Shown here one piece after another: positions 20,714-27,880 of a DNA stretch of 27,880 bases. A program made the position numbers and the translations under genes. Within the stretch, counting starts at the first letter, position 1. Each line of letters begins with the position of its first letter. This stretch comes from a virus. The stretch covers positions 1-27,880 of IMG/VR virus record IMGVR_UViG_3300008050_000229; one strand, 5' to 3'. Under the pieces are notes generated by a model. The model had not been told where the DNA came from. It saw nothing but the letters and a program-made list of their open reading frames with translations, and did not search any database.

Positions 20714-22240
20714 ATGCTTACAGTAACAAACGGAAAGTCCCAAGATTGGGAAAATATGCCATTAGATGATTTAGCGTTTGGCAACGCTATGGACTGCGAT
20801 TTTACATTACGGTCCTATCATATATTAAGAAAGGAAATGAAAAAAACTAAGGTTAACTTAGTTTATGATAACTTACTTAAAGATATTTTGGTTATTCTAG
20901 GTCTTGTAGAAAACACAGGTATTAAGGTAGATTCCGAGTATTTAAAAACTTTGGACGTAGCTTTGCAGAAAGAGGTCAAAAGACTAGAGGAGACTATTGA
21001 GAAATTATCTCCCGTTGACGACATCAACCCTCGCTCTACCCAGCAAATGGCGGAGGTCCTATTTACTTCTGACGGGTTCGATTTAACTCCTCAAGAGTTT
21101 TCAGCTAAAACTAAAATACCTAAGATTTCAGAAGCGCATTTAAGCAAAGTTCTTGAGGATGGTCTAGATAAAAATGCTAAAGAGTTCATCGAAAGCTTGC
21201 TTAAGTACAAGTATCGTGTAAAGCAACACAGGACGTACGTAAAGGGCGTACAAGACGCGTTAGAGTATAATGAGGATGGTAGAATCTATTCTAATTATAA
21301 CTTTGCTACGGTCGTTACAGGGCGTCTCAGCTGTTCTGCCTCTGACGCGGGAAAAGGCAAGCGTAAAGGGGTATCTTTCCATACTCTACCTAGAGAAGAT
21401 GAAGAAGGGGGAGATATTAATATCAGGAATCTTATGCAATCCGATAACGAAACCAAAGCTTTCCTTGCTGCCGACTTTTCCCAAGCTGAACTTAGAGTAC
21501 TAGCTCAGTGCTGTAAAGATGAAAATCTTATAAAGGCTTTTACGGAAGGTGAGGATTTACATAAGTTTACCGCGAGCCTTGTATTCGGCAAGTCCATTGA
21601 AGAAGTAACCAAGCAAGAACGCCAAATTGCTAAAAGTGTATCCTTTCTTATTGTGTACGGAGGAGGTCCCTTTAAGTTAGCGGAACAGGTTGGAAAATCT
21701 GTTGGATACTGTAAAAATATATTTAAATCTTATCAAGATGCCTTCCCTAAAGTATTCTCATGGATTCAACAAGTTCATAAATTTATTAGAGCAAACGGAT
21801 ACGCTGTAAGTTTGTTTGGTCGTCGTAGACATCTACCAAATGTTAATAGTCCAATTAAAAAGTATCAGTACCGTGCTTTGAGACAAGGGATGAATTTTGT
21901 AATTCAAAGTTCTGCATCTGACCTCATGCTACATTCTATAAAAAGATTGCATAAGTATAACGAGGCTTTAGGACTAGGTATGGATATTTTAGCCACCGTA
22001 CACGACTCAGTTGAAGTTCAATGTGACCTAGATAAGGTTGAAAAGTGTACAGAAACTTTGAAATACGTTTTATCTACGACAGAGGATTTTAAAGATATGT
22101 ACAATATAGACTTTGTAGTCCCGTTTGAAGTGGACATAGAAGCTGGGACTTCCTTTGGGAATCTCACTGATGCAGAGTTTGGTGCCAATGGACACCTCCT
22201 TAATGCCAAAGAAATTAAAGAATTTATCACACATGTGTAG
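20714..22240 (+). CDS. polA: Family A DNA polymerase, C-terminal part: exo III motif and polymerase domain
   Basis: 508 residues. The first 45 residues finish the proofreading domain: NAMDCDFTLR (24-33) carries the exo III Asp27. In the usual order Tyr stands four residues before this Asp; here it is Gly, with Phe one position earlier. Residues ~50-500 form the palm, fingers and thumb: VTGRLSC (201-207), motif A LAADFSQAELR (251-261, Asp254), motif B R303-x3-K307-x3-F311-x3-Y315-G316 of the O helix, and motif C ATVHDS (427-432, His430, Asp431). Phe311 corresponds to E. coli Pol I Phe762. All catalytic polymerase residues are present, so this is the likely replicative enzyme; T4 itself uses family B. 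It is in the same frame as the exonuclease gene upstream and overlaps gene 47 by eight bases. Confidence 0.96.
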   Translation: MLTVTNGKSQDWENMPLDDLAFGNAMDCDFTLRSYHILRKEMKKTKVNLVYDNLLKDILVILGLVENTGIKVDSEYLKTLDVALQKEVKRLEETIEKLSPVDDINPRSTQQMAEVLFTSDGFDLTPQEFSAKTKIPKISEAHLSKVLEDGLDKNAKEFIESLLKYKYRVKQHRTYVKGVQDALEYNEDGRIYSNYNFATVVTGRLSCSASDAGKGKRKGVSFHTLPREDEEGGDINIRNLMQSDNETKAFLAADFSQAELRVLAQCCKDENLIKAFTEGEDLHKFTASLVFGKSIEEVTKQERQIAKSVSFLIVYGGGPFKLAEQVGKSVGYCKNIFKSYQDAFPKVFSWIQQVHKFIRANGYAVSLFGRRRHLPNVNSPIKKYQYRALRQGMNFVIQSSASDLMLHSIKRLHKYNEALGLGMDILATVHDSVEVQCDLDKVEKCTETLKYVLSTTEDFKDMYNIDFVVPFEVDIEAGTSFGNLTDAEFGANGHLLNAKEIKEFITHV

Positions 22241-23246
22241 AGCCGTTATACTTACAGACCTACACCTCCGCTCAGATTATATTCCAGGGTACTTAGATAA
22301 GCAGGTAGACACCTTAACCAAAATGGTTAACAGAAAACCAGCCGATGTTGTTGTTATTAATGGGGATATATTTCATAGAAGAAATCCCAAAGGTGCAGAG
22401 CTTCTTGCGTTTAGAAAATTACTTCTTAGTTTTAAAACAAAAGAAATTTTAATTAATAGAGGTAACCATGATACCATTACAAAAGATGGAGGTACTCGAA
22501 CAACTCTTTCTTTATTTTCCGATATAGCAACTATATTTACCGAAACAACAACTCATCGCATAGGTTCTGTTGATTTTGATTTTATTCCTCATTACGAGGA
22601 TGAATCTAGGATTATTAAAGATTTAAAAGCGAGTGAAAATCATGTGTTTGGTCATTGGGGGTTTGATGGTTGTGTCGCTAATGGCAATTATAAATATGAA
22701 TCTTACGTCAAACGTAGTCATATAGGAAAAAAAAGACTATGTTTTTTAGGACATATACATAAGCCAAAGCAATATGGGAAAAATATTTTTGTACTCGGAA
22801 CGCAATACTCGACTACTTTCGGCGAGGCTAATGCCCAAAAATTCGGACACGAGTTGCTGGTCAGAGATGGAGTGGTGGAAGTGGTACGTATCCCTATTGA
22901 TTACGGGATTCGTCATATCACCGCTACGCTGGACACGCTTGAAGAAGCCAATAAGAAGTATAAGTTCTCGGATTTTTTCACCATTCTACGTCTTAAGCTT
23001 GACACGCTGGACGCATCGGTTGAGAATCAGCTGCAGGAAGAGATTTCGAAAAAATACGATATAAATCATTTGGAGATATCGTTTGAGGATATAATGCAGA
23101 AGTATGATTCAGAATATGATTGTATTGAGCCCGTAATTGCATTAGATGATACTATTATAGGAGAGTACATCGATTCTAGTGATACCGTATTCTCTAAAAC
23201 AGAACTTATGGACACATTAAACGAAATAAGAACTCATGAAAATTAA
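22233..23246 (+). CDS. 47: Recombination nuclease subunit (T4 gp47 / SbcD / Mre11 family)
   Basis: 337 residues from the ATG at 22233, chosen because the conserved first strand MCRAVILTDLHLRSD begins there; the frame is open further upstream inside the polymerase gene but adds unrelated residues. It is a calcineurin-like phosphoesterase with DLH (9-11), NGDIFHRR (43-50, Asp45), RGNHD (76-80), GHWGFDG and GHIHKPK, all metal-binding motifs intact. With gp46 it forms the complex that resects DNA ends for recombination-dependent replication. The gene overlaps polA by 8 bases and gene 46 by 11 bases, so the three are translationally linked. Confidence 0.95.
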   Translation: MCRAVILTDLHLRSDYIPGYLDKQVDTLTKMVNRKPADVVVINGDIFHRRNPKGAELLAFRKLLLSFKTKEILINRGNHDTITKDGGTRTTLSLFSDIATIFTETTTHRIGSVDFDFIPHYEDESRIIKDLKASENHVFGHWGFDGCVANGNYKYESYVKRSHIGKKRLCFLGHIHKPKQYGKNIFVLGTQYSTTFGEANAQKFGHELLVRDGVVEVVRIPIDYGIRHITATLDTLEEANKKYKFSDFFTILRLKLDTLDASVENQLQEEISKKYDINHLEISFEDIMQKYDSEYDCIEPVIALDDTIIGEYIDSSDTVFSKTELMDTLNEIRTHEN

Positions 23247-24861
23247 CAATATCGTTATTGAAAACTTTTTATCTATGGAGAATGTTTCCATAGATTTTGA
23301 GCAATTTTCTGAGCTTGTTTTAGTAGAGGGAAGAAATAAAGATACCAAGCCTATAAGCTCTAATGGGGCTGGCAAGAGTTCCGTAATAGAAGCTTTAGTT
23401 TTTGCACTATTTGGAAAAACAATAAGAAAGACTACTGAGAAAAGTTTAACAAATCTTCACACTGGCGGTAAGTGCAAAGTTACATTAACTGTTAATGATA
23501 ATGTGGTTATTGAAAGGACTAAAAAACCTTCAAAGCTAGTTGTTAGAGTGGGAGATAAAAACGAAACTAGGGATAATGTTATGGCTACTCAAAAATACCT
23601 AGAAAGAACGTTAAATATTAACCCTCAGGTATTTCTCGCATCTATTGTATTCGGTCAAGGCATAAAGACGGATTTTCTAACAGCAACCGCCGACGAAAAA
23701 AGAGCAATCATCCAGAACTTCTTAAACATCTCTGACTTGTTTGAAATGAGAAGTAAGATAAGGTCTTTAAAATCCCGCGCCTTAAACGCAAAGAAAGTCG
23801 CTTCAACATTAAACGATGAAGCCTTTGCTCGTTCCGACAAACTTAAAGGTAAGTTAAAAAAACTGAGAACCGCCAAGAAAGAGTTTACGACTATCTTTTC
23901 TTCAGAAAAAGCCGAGTTTATAAATAAGTATTCTATTTCAGAAATACAAGAAAAGGAACGCTTATACCATGATTTAGATGTAACATATGAATCAGTCGCG
24001 CACCAACTAAGTAAAACACGGGCAGATATAAAATCTTCTTTATCAAGAATAGAGAGATATAAAGGAGGTGCCTGTGAGCATTGCTCTAAAGTATCTTTAG
24101 AAATTTGGAAAATGATAAAAGAAGATGAGCAAAATGTTGTAGATAAAAATTCTACACTGTTAGACTTAAAGAAATCACTTAAGGAGTTAAAGGTACAGCT
24201 AGATGAGAATTATATTCCAATAACTGTAGCTGATTTTGAACTTATTGAAGAAGCGAAGACTATAGATGTAAAAATATCTAATCTCGATAGCCAGATTAGA
24301 GAACACAGACGCATTAAGAAAAAGCATTTAGATGAAGTTACAGTCGCTCAAAAAAGATACGATATATTAAAGTTTTGGGAGGTAGCGTTTTCTGAACAAG
24401 GACTAGTTAAATATATTATTAGAAATATATTAACATTCTTCAATGACCGCGCGAATTACTATATGAACTTCCTTACAGCAGGAAACTTTACTATAGATTT
24501 TGATGAGTTTTTAGAAGAAACTGTATATCTTAAAAATGGAAAAGTTTACTATACCTCCTTGTCGGGAGGAGAAAAAAAGAAAGTATCTCTTAGTGTTATG
24601 TTGGCACTGAACGACCTTTTATTGTTATCAGGAAAAGACCGCTCTAACATCATTTTCTTTGATGAGATAGCGGACTCTTTAGACGAAGAAGGTATTAAGG
24701 GTTTGCACGAACTGATAAAAGAAGTTACAAACTCTAAGACTATGTTTATTATTACACATAATGATTACTTAGTAGGTCTTATAGAGGATTGGGCTGAGCA
24801 CCTTATAGTGGAAAAGACTAAAGGAATAACAACCGTAAAAACAAAAAATGCCAATTTATAG
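23236..24861 (+). CDS. 46: Recombination ATPase subunit (T4 gp46 / SbcC / Rad50 family)
   Basis: 541 residues (T4 gp46 has 560). The SMC-like layout is complete: Walker A SNGAGKSS (42-49, Lys47), Q-loop region around VFGQGIKTDFL (138-148), coiled coil out to the zinc hook CEHC (280-283), return coiled coil, signature LSGGEKKKVSLS (442-453), Walker B IIFFDEIADSLD (472-483) and the switch His508 in IITHND. The coiled coils are short, as in phage members. It partners gp47 in end resection. The start overlaps gene 47 by 11 bases; the 3' end overlaps the zinc-ribbon gene by 14. Confidence 0.95.
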   Translation: MKINNIVIENFLSMENVSIDFEQFSELVLVEGRNKDTKPISSNGAGKSSVIEALVFALFGKTIRKTTEKSLTNLHTGGKCKVTLTVNDNVVIERTKKPSKLVVRVGDKNETRDNVMATQKYLERTLNINPQVFLASIVFGQGIKTDFLTATADEKRAIIQNFLNISDLFEMRSKIRSLKSRALNAKKVASTLNDEAFARSDKLKGKLKKLRTAKKEFTTIFSSEKAEFINKYSISEIQEKERLYHDLDVTYESVAHQLSKTRADIKSSLSRIERYKGGACEHCSKVSLEIWKMIKEDEQNVVDKNSTLLDLKKSLKELKVQLDENYIPITVADFELIEEAKTIDVKISNLDSQIREHRRIKKKHLDEVTVAQKRYDILKFWEVAFSEQGLVKYIIRNILTFFNDRANYYMNFLTAGNFTIDFDEFLEETVYLKNGKVYYTSLSGGEKKKVSLSVMLALNDLLLLSGKDRSNIIFFDEIADSLDEEGIKGLHELIKEVTNSKTMFIITHNDYLVGLIEDWAEHLIVEKTKGITTVKTKNANL

Positions 24862-25300
24862 TTTTGAATGTAAAGAACATGGAAAGTTCGAAGAGCTTAT
24901 CTCTATGGAAGCGTATGGAAAGCTAGAAAAGATTGATGGTGTACAACACACTCCTTGTGAGGAGTGCAAAGCTCCTTCACCTCGTGTATATGACGGTGTA
25001 GGTTTCGGCAGGATGGGAGGTCATTATACAGGAGGGCACGAGCGTTCTTATAATTATGTGCAAAGTGCAGAAGAGAACTGGTTAAAAGACGAGGTTAAAA
25101 ATATTAAAGAGGGTGTTTTAAGTAAAGAAGGTCAAGAGAAAAGCGGGTCCCCGTATGCCAAGTATACTTGTACTGACCCTGAAGCTGCCGGACTCAAAAA
25201 GACTGACGCTAAAACAGCAAAACAAAGAATGGAAGCTGCTAAAAAAACTAACAAAGCTGTTAAAGCTACAAGCAAGAGATTAAAAGATGAAAATAAATGA
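24848..25300 (+). CDS. Zinc-ribbon protein (FmdB-like N-terminus) with basic tail
   Basis: 150 residues. The N-terminal ~45 residues MPIYSFECKEHGKFEELISM...PCEEC match the FmdB-type zinc ribbon, with ligands Cys8, His11, Cys37 and Cys40; one Cys of the usual CxxC is His here. The remaining 100 residues are hydrophilic, with a Gly/His/Tyr patch (GFGRMGGHYTGGHERSYNY, 52-70) and a Lys/Ala-rich helical C-terminus likely to touch nucleic acid. FmdB-like proteins occur in many phages; their function is not established. It overlaps gene 46 by 14 bases and the RfbH-like gene by 14, with no ribosome site of its own, so it depends on coupled translation. Confidence 0.75.
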   Translation: MPIYSFECKEHGKFEELISMEAYGKLEKIDGVQHTPCEECKAPSPRVYDGVGFGRMGGHYTGGHERSYNYVQSAEENWLKDEVKNIKEGVLSKEGQEKSGSPYAKYTCTDPEAAGLKKTDAKTAKQRMEAAKKTNKAVKATSKRLKDENK

Positions 25301-26573
25301 ATTTTTAAATGAGTATTTAGAAGGGGGCAGTATCCCTTCTGTCCATAACGGACATTTCGAACGGGATAAGGATAACAAAATGAAAGTTTACTACTCCGGT
25401 CCTTATTGGGATAATAAAGAAGTGGTAGCGGCTATGGATGCTCTATTGAATAGTAAGTGGTTATCTTCTGGGCAGCATGTTAACCGGTTTGAGAAAGCTT
25501 TTTCTAAAAAGTTCAACTTTGAAAAGTCCCTAATGGTAAACTCAGGAAGTTCTGCCAATCTGATTATGATGGCAGCTCTTAAAAAGTATTACGGCTGGAA
25601 AGACGAAGATGAAGTTATCGTCTCTCCTGTAGGTTTCCCTACGACAATTGCACCTATTGTCCAAAATAGGTTAAAGCCTGTTTTTGTGGATATTGAGACA
25701 GATACTTTAAACTTTGATTTACTTGAGATAGAGAAGAAGATTACTCCCAAAACGGTAGCAGTTATACTATCTCCTGTTTTAGGAAATCCTCCTAATATGG
25801 ACATGCTTATACAGATATGTAAACTTAATGGAGTAAAGTTAGTTTTAGATAACTGCGATTCTTTAGGAAGTAAATGGAATGATAAGTATTTAAACGAGTA
25901 TGCCTGCGCGGCATCATGTTCTTTTTATCCTGCGCACCACATCAGCACTGCTGAAGGGGGTATGGTGTCCGGTCCCAAAGACCTAATATCTATTGCTAGA
26001 AGCCTCGCTTGGTGGGGAAGGGACTGCTACTGCGTAGGACCAGCCAATCTCCTAGCATGTGGAACATGTGGCAAAAGGTTTGATAAATGGCTCCCTGGAT
26101 ATGAAGGAGAGGTAGACCATAAATATATCTTCACTAATATGGGGTATAACGTAAAACCTTTAGACATGCAAGGCGCTATAGGGTCTGTACAACTAGAAAA
26201 GTTTGATGAGATTCACAGTAACCGTAGGACTAGTAAGACAGTATTAGGTGATATTTTAAACCAGTATGAGGGAGTACAGGTTCCTGTCGAGCTACCTAAT
26301 TCTCACACTTCTTGGTTTGGCACTCCTGTAGTATGTGATATAAAAATAAAAAGAAAATTAGTTTCTCACCTAGAAGAGTATAATATACAAACACGTCCAT
26401 ATTTCGCAGGTAATATTTTAATGCATCCGGGGTATAAGCATTTAGATGATTATAAGAAATACCCTAAAGCCACAAAAGTTTTAGATACTGTATTTTTTAT
26501 AGGCTCTTCGCCTCATTACAATGATGATGTATTCTCTTACGTAGAGGAGGTAATGAAGAAATGGAACGGATAG
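25287..26573 (+). CDS. rfbH: RfbH-like CDP-4-keto-6-deoxyglucose 3-dehydrase (PLP/PMP- and Fe-S-dependent)
   Basis: 428 residues. DegT/AHBA-type fold with MVNSGSSANLIMMAAL (83-98), DNCDSLGS (188-195) and NMGYNVKPLDMQGAIGS (284-300). The catalytic Lys of ordinary aminotransferases is replaced by His: SFYPAHHISTAEGG (212-225, His217), the hallmark of the 3-dehydrases RfbH/E1 and ColD. A Cys-rich insertion (Cys247-x-Cys249, Cys258-x2-Cys261, then GKRF) matches the [2Fe-2S] region of E1, although the spacing differs. The reaction removes the C3 hydroxyl of CDP-4-keto-6-deoxyglucose on the way to 3,6-dideoxyhexoses of O-antigens. A reductase partner is needed and is not in the window. An alternative start at 25380 would drop 31 unusual N-terminal residues. 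Overlaps rfbC by 13 bases. Confidence 0.9.
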   Translation: MKINEFLNEYLEGGSIPSVHNGHFERDKDNKMKVYYSGPYWDNKEVVAAMDALLNSKWLSSGQHVNRFEKAFSKKFNFEKSLMVNSGSSANLIMMAALKKYYGWKDEDEVIVSPVGFPTTIAPIVQNRLKPVFVDIETDTLNFDLLEIEKKITPKTVAVILSPVLGNPPNMDMLIQICKLNGVKLVLDNCDSLGSKWNDKYLNEYACAASCSFYPAHHISTAEGGMVSGPKDLISIARSLAWWGRDCYCVGPANLLACGTCGKRFDKWLPGYEGEVDHKYIFTNMGYNVKPLDMQGAIGSVQLEKFDEIHSNRRTSKTVLGDILNQYEGVQVPVELPNSHTSWFGTPVVCDIKIKRKLVSHLEEYNIQTRPYFAGNILMHPGYKHLDDYKKYPKATKVLDTVFFIGSSPHYNDDVFSYVEEVMKKWNG

Positions 26574-27100
26574 AATTACCCATTAAAGGTTTGGAGATAA
26601 TTACTCCCGCGAAACACGAGGATGAACGGGGCTACTTCATGGAGTCTTTTAATTCCGAGCGTTACGACCAAATATTTTTTCAGGATAACCTGGTTTACTC
26701 CCATAAGAATGTAGTTAGAGGGTTGCACTTTCAAACATCACCACACGAACAAGGAAAGCTTATTACTTGTTTAACTGGAAAGATTCTTGACGTTGCGGTG
26801 GACATCAGGGAAGGGTCTCCCACTTTTGGAAAGTATGAAGCTGTTATATTGTCTGGGAAGAATCGTAAGCAGTTCTGGATTCCCGGAGGCTTTGCTCACG
26901 GATACTCGGTTCTCTCCAAGGAGGCAACCGTACTTTATAAATGTGATAAGCTTTGGCGCCCCGAATCCGAAGGGGGTATAAAATGGAATGACTCAACTCT
27001 TAATATCGATTGGAGAGTTAGTAATCCTATAGTCTCTGAAAAAGACGAGCAGTTGCCTTCGCTTTACGCGCATATGGATGGTCGAGGCACAGGAATCTAA
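26561..27100 (+). CDS. rfbC: RfbC-like nucleotide-sugar 3,5-epimerase
   Basis: 179 residues, the normal size for dTDP-4-keto-6-deoxyglucose 3,5-epimerase. Cupin-fold landmarks: DERGYFMESF (21-30), VVRGLHFQ (51-58, Arg53, catalytic His56), GKLITCLTGKILDVAVDIR (65-83, Lys66, Asp81), WIPGGFAHGY (106-115), LYKCDKLWRPESEGGIKWND (125-144, Tyr126). It inverts C3 and/or C5 of the keto sugar, as in L-rhamnose synthesis. GGAGG about nine bases upstream fixes the start inside the end of the RfbH gene. The pairing with RfbH points to a deoxysugar pathway rather than rhamnose alone. Confidence 0.94.
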   Translation: MERIELPIKGLEIITPAKHEDERGYFMESFNSERYDQIFFQDNLVYSHKNVVRGLHFQTSPHEQGKLITCLTGKILDVAVDIREGSPTFGKYEAVILSGKNRKQFWIPGGFAHGYSVLSKEATVLYKCDKLWRPESEGGIKWNDSTLNIDWRVSNPIVSEKDEQLPSLYAHMDGRGTGI

Positions 27101-27102
27101 CC

Positions 27103-27849
27103 ATGAAAAATGTCCCGATAAAACCTCCTAACAGTAAAATAAAAGATGATTGGCTTTGGCATCGCGTAGAGCACATATACCTGTTTTTTCATGTGTACTG
27201 TGTGGGGGAGTGGCAAGAGCATTTAAAGGAAATGTGGAAACGTTTCCCTCAATCCTTCATAGACAAAAGCACTATATTTATATGCGCTTCATCCGAATCC
27301 TGTACTAGGGATTTCTTCCCAGGTTCTACCCCCGAAGGATTGCACATTTATTACCCCTCTCCTGAATTTCCTATAAACAAGGAGTGGGATACTCTGCTCC
27401 TGCTAAAGAAATTTTGCGAGTCCAGAACTGATAATGTTCCTGTTATGTATATTATGAACAAAGGGGTTACTAATAATAACCCACATGCTATTGATTGGAA
27501 CCATGCTATGTTATATTTTCTTATAGAAAATCATGAAGATGCGTGTTACGAGTTACAGAACTGGGATGCGGTAGGGTGCAATCTTACGTCTTTCGGCACA
27601 GGCAAACCTCATTTCTCCGGTAATTTTTGGATGGCGTGGTCGGATTACGTTAAGCGTTTGAAAAGACCATCTACCCAAGATATAAAAGATAGAATGATGG
27701 GTGAAATGTGGATAGGCACAGGACCAGGAAAATTATGTTCGTTGCATACATCGTCTCCTTTGGGAAGCCCTAACCATTTTTCAGTACCTTATAAAAGAGA
27801 CCGCTATGATTATAGAGGCTTATCACTAGATGATATAAAACAACGATAA
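27103..27849 (+). CDS. Putative glycosyltransferase
   Basis: 248 residues. YLFFHVYCVGEWQEHLKEMW near the start, HFSGNFWMAWSDYVKRL (about 189-205) and GEMWIGTGPGK (about 215-225) are patterns I associate with a phage and bacterial family of sugar transferases that carry an H-(Y/F)-S-G-N-F-W core and a downstream E-x-W-I-G. There is no DxD at the expected place, so the mechanism is uncertain. It starts two bases after rfbC, so it most likely acts on the sugar made by the genes before it, attaching it to virion protein, DNA, or host surface. No signal peptide or membrane segment, so cytoplasmic. Confidence 0.62.
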   Translation: MKNVPIKPPNSKIKDDWLWHRVEHIYLFFHVYCVGEWQEHLKEMWKRFPQSFIDKSTIFICASSESCTRDFFPGSTPEGLHIYYPSPEFPINKEWDTLLLLKKFCESRTDNVPVMYIMNKGVTNNNPHAIDWNHAMLYFLIENHEDACYELQNWDAVGCNLTSFGTGKPHFSGNFWMAWSDYVKRLKRPSTQDIKDRMMGEMWIGTGPGKLCSLHTSSPLGSPNHFSVPYKRDRYDYRGLSLDDIKQR

Positions 27850-27853
27850 TACG

Positions 27854-27880
27854 ATGAAATTAAATGATTTAAACGACGTC
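27854..27880 (+). CDS. Start of a further gene, cut by the window end
   Basis: ATG at 27854, four bases after the glycosyltransferase stop, opens a frame of nine codons (MKLNDLNDV) to the window edge. The tight spacing and strand match the operon. Nothing can be said about its function. Confidence 0.45.

Noticed and set aside
22155-22232. Longer N-terminus for gene 47
   Set aside because: The 26 extra residues are read from the polymerase gene in another frame, and the conserved phosphoesterase strand begins at the Met at 22233.
18701-22240. Split intein or group I intron as cause of the polymerase split
   Set aside because: The first protein ends without any intein-like N-domain and the second begins without an intein C-domain; the gap is filled by the synthetase gene, leaving only 14 and 22 bases outside it, too little for an intron core.
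27854-27880. Possible duplicate of the RfbH-like gene start (MKLND versus MKINE)
   Set aside because: Nine codons are too few; such openings are common in AT-rich genomes.

Overview
The window is part of the genome of a strictly lytic-looking tailed phage with a contractile tail (myovirus), a distant relative of T4. The evidence is a recognisable T4-type virion set: prohead protease gp21, scaffold gp22, major capsid gp23, neck proteins gp13/gp14, tail-sheath stabiliser gp15, sheath gp18 and tube gp19. It also carries T4-type gp46/gp47 recombination nuclease and a gp55-type late sigma factor. Genes are packed tightly, often with TAATG stop/start overlaps. There is no integrase, repressor, tRNA or CRISPR array, and no gene-free stretch above 100 bases. 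The sequence is AT-rich. The host cannot be named from sequence alone; an aquatic bacterium is a guess based on the distant T4-like gene set and the nitrogen and sugar genes.

Layout. (1) 1-3244: probable virion surface or fibre genes. The first is cut by the window edge and begins in a perfect 12-bp repeat coding for poly-threonine; the block ends with a small lipoprotein/membrane protein with unimolecular-spanin-like topology. (2) 3292-7819: head assembly module, made of two charged proteins in the gp67/gp68 position followed by 21-22-23. (3) 7842-14640: a terminator, then neck and tail genes 13-14-15, a cysteine-rich and GC-richer gene of unknown function, a 61-residue protein, then 18 and 19. 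(4) 14668-17141: a second terminator overlapping a promoter-like box, and an 809-residue protein of unknown function. (5) 17125-18685: a switch region with genes on both strands: a PD-(D/E)XK nuclease (-), two small + strand genes, and gp55 (-). (6) 18701-24861: replication and recombination. (7) 24848-27880: a zinc-ribbon protein, then RfbH-like, RfbC-like and glycosyltransferase-like genes for a deoxysugar, and the first codons of one more gene. Terminase (gp16/gp17) and portal (gp20) are not in the window, although in T4 they lie inside this block.

The most striking part is the DNA polymerase. A family A polymerase is split into two genes, and the break falls inside the 3'-5' exonuclease domain. 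Exo motifs I and II are at the end of a UDG-like/exonuclease protein (18701-19672); exo motif III and the whole polymerase domain are in a second protein (20714-22240). The 1,041-bp gap is almost entirely filled by a complete type II glutamine synthetase gene with nearly all active-site residues kept. Both polymerase halves are in the same reading frame, and the cassette is bounded by a short imperfect inverted repeat.

A gp55-type sigma factor is matched by a recurring box, CTA(A/T)ATAnnaTnrG, 22-33 bases upstream of six virion-region genes. This fits a T4-style late-promoter system with a modified sequence.
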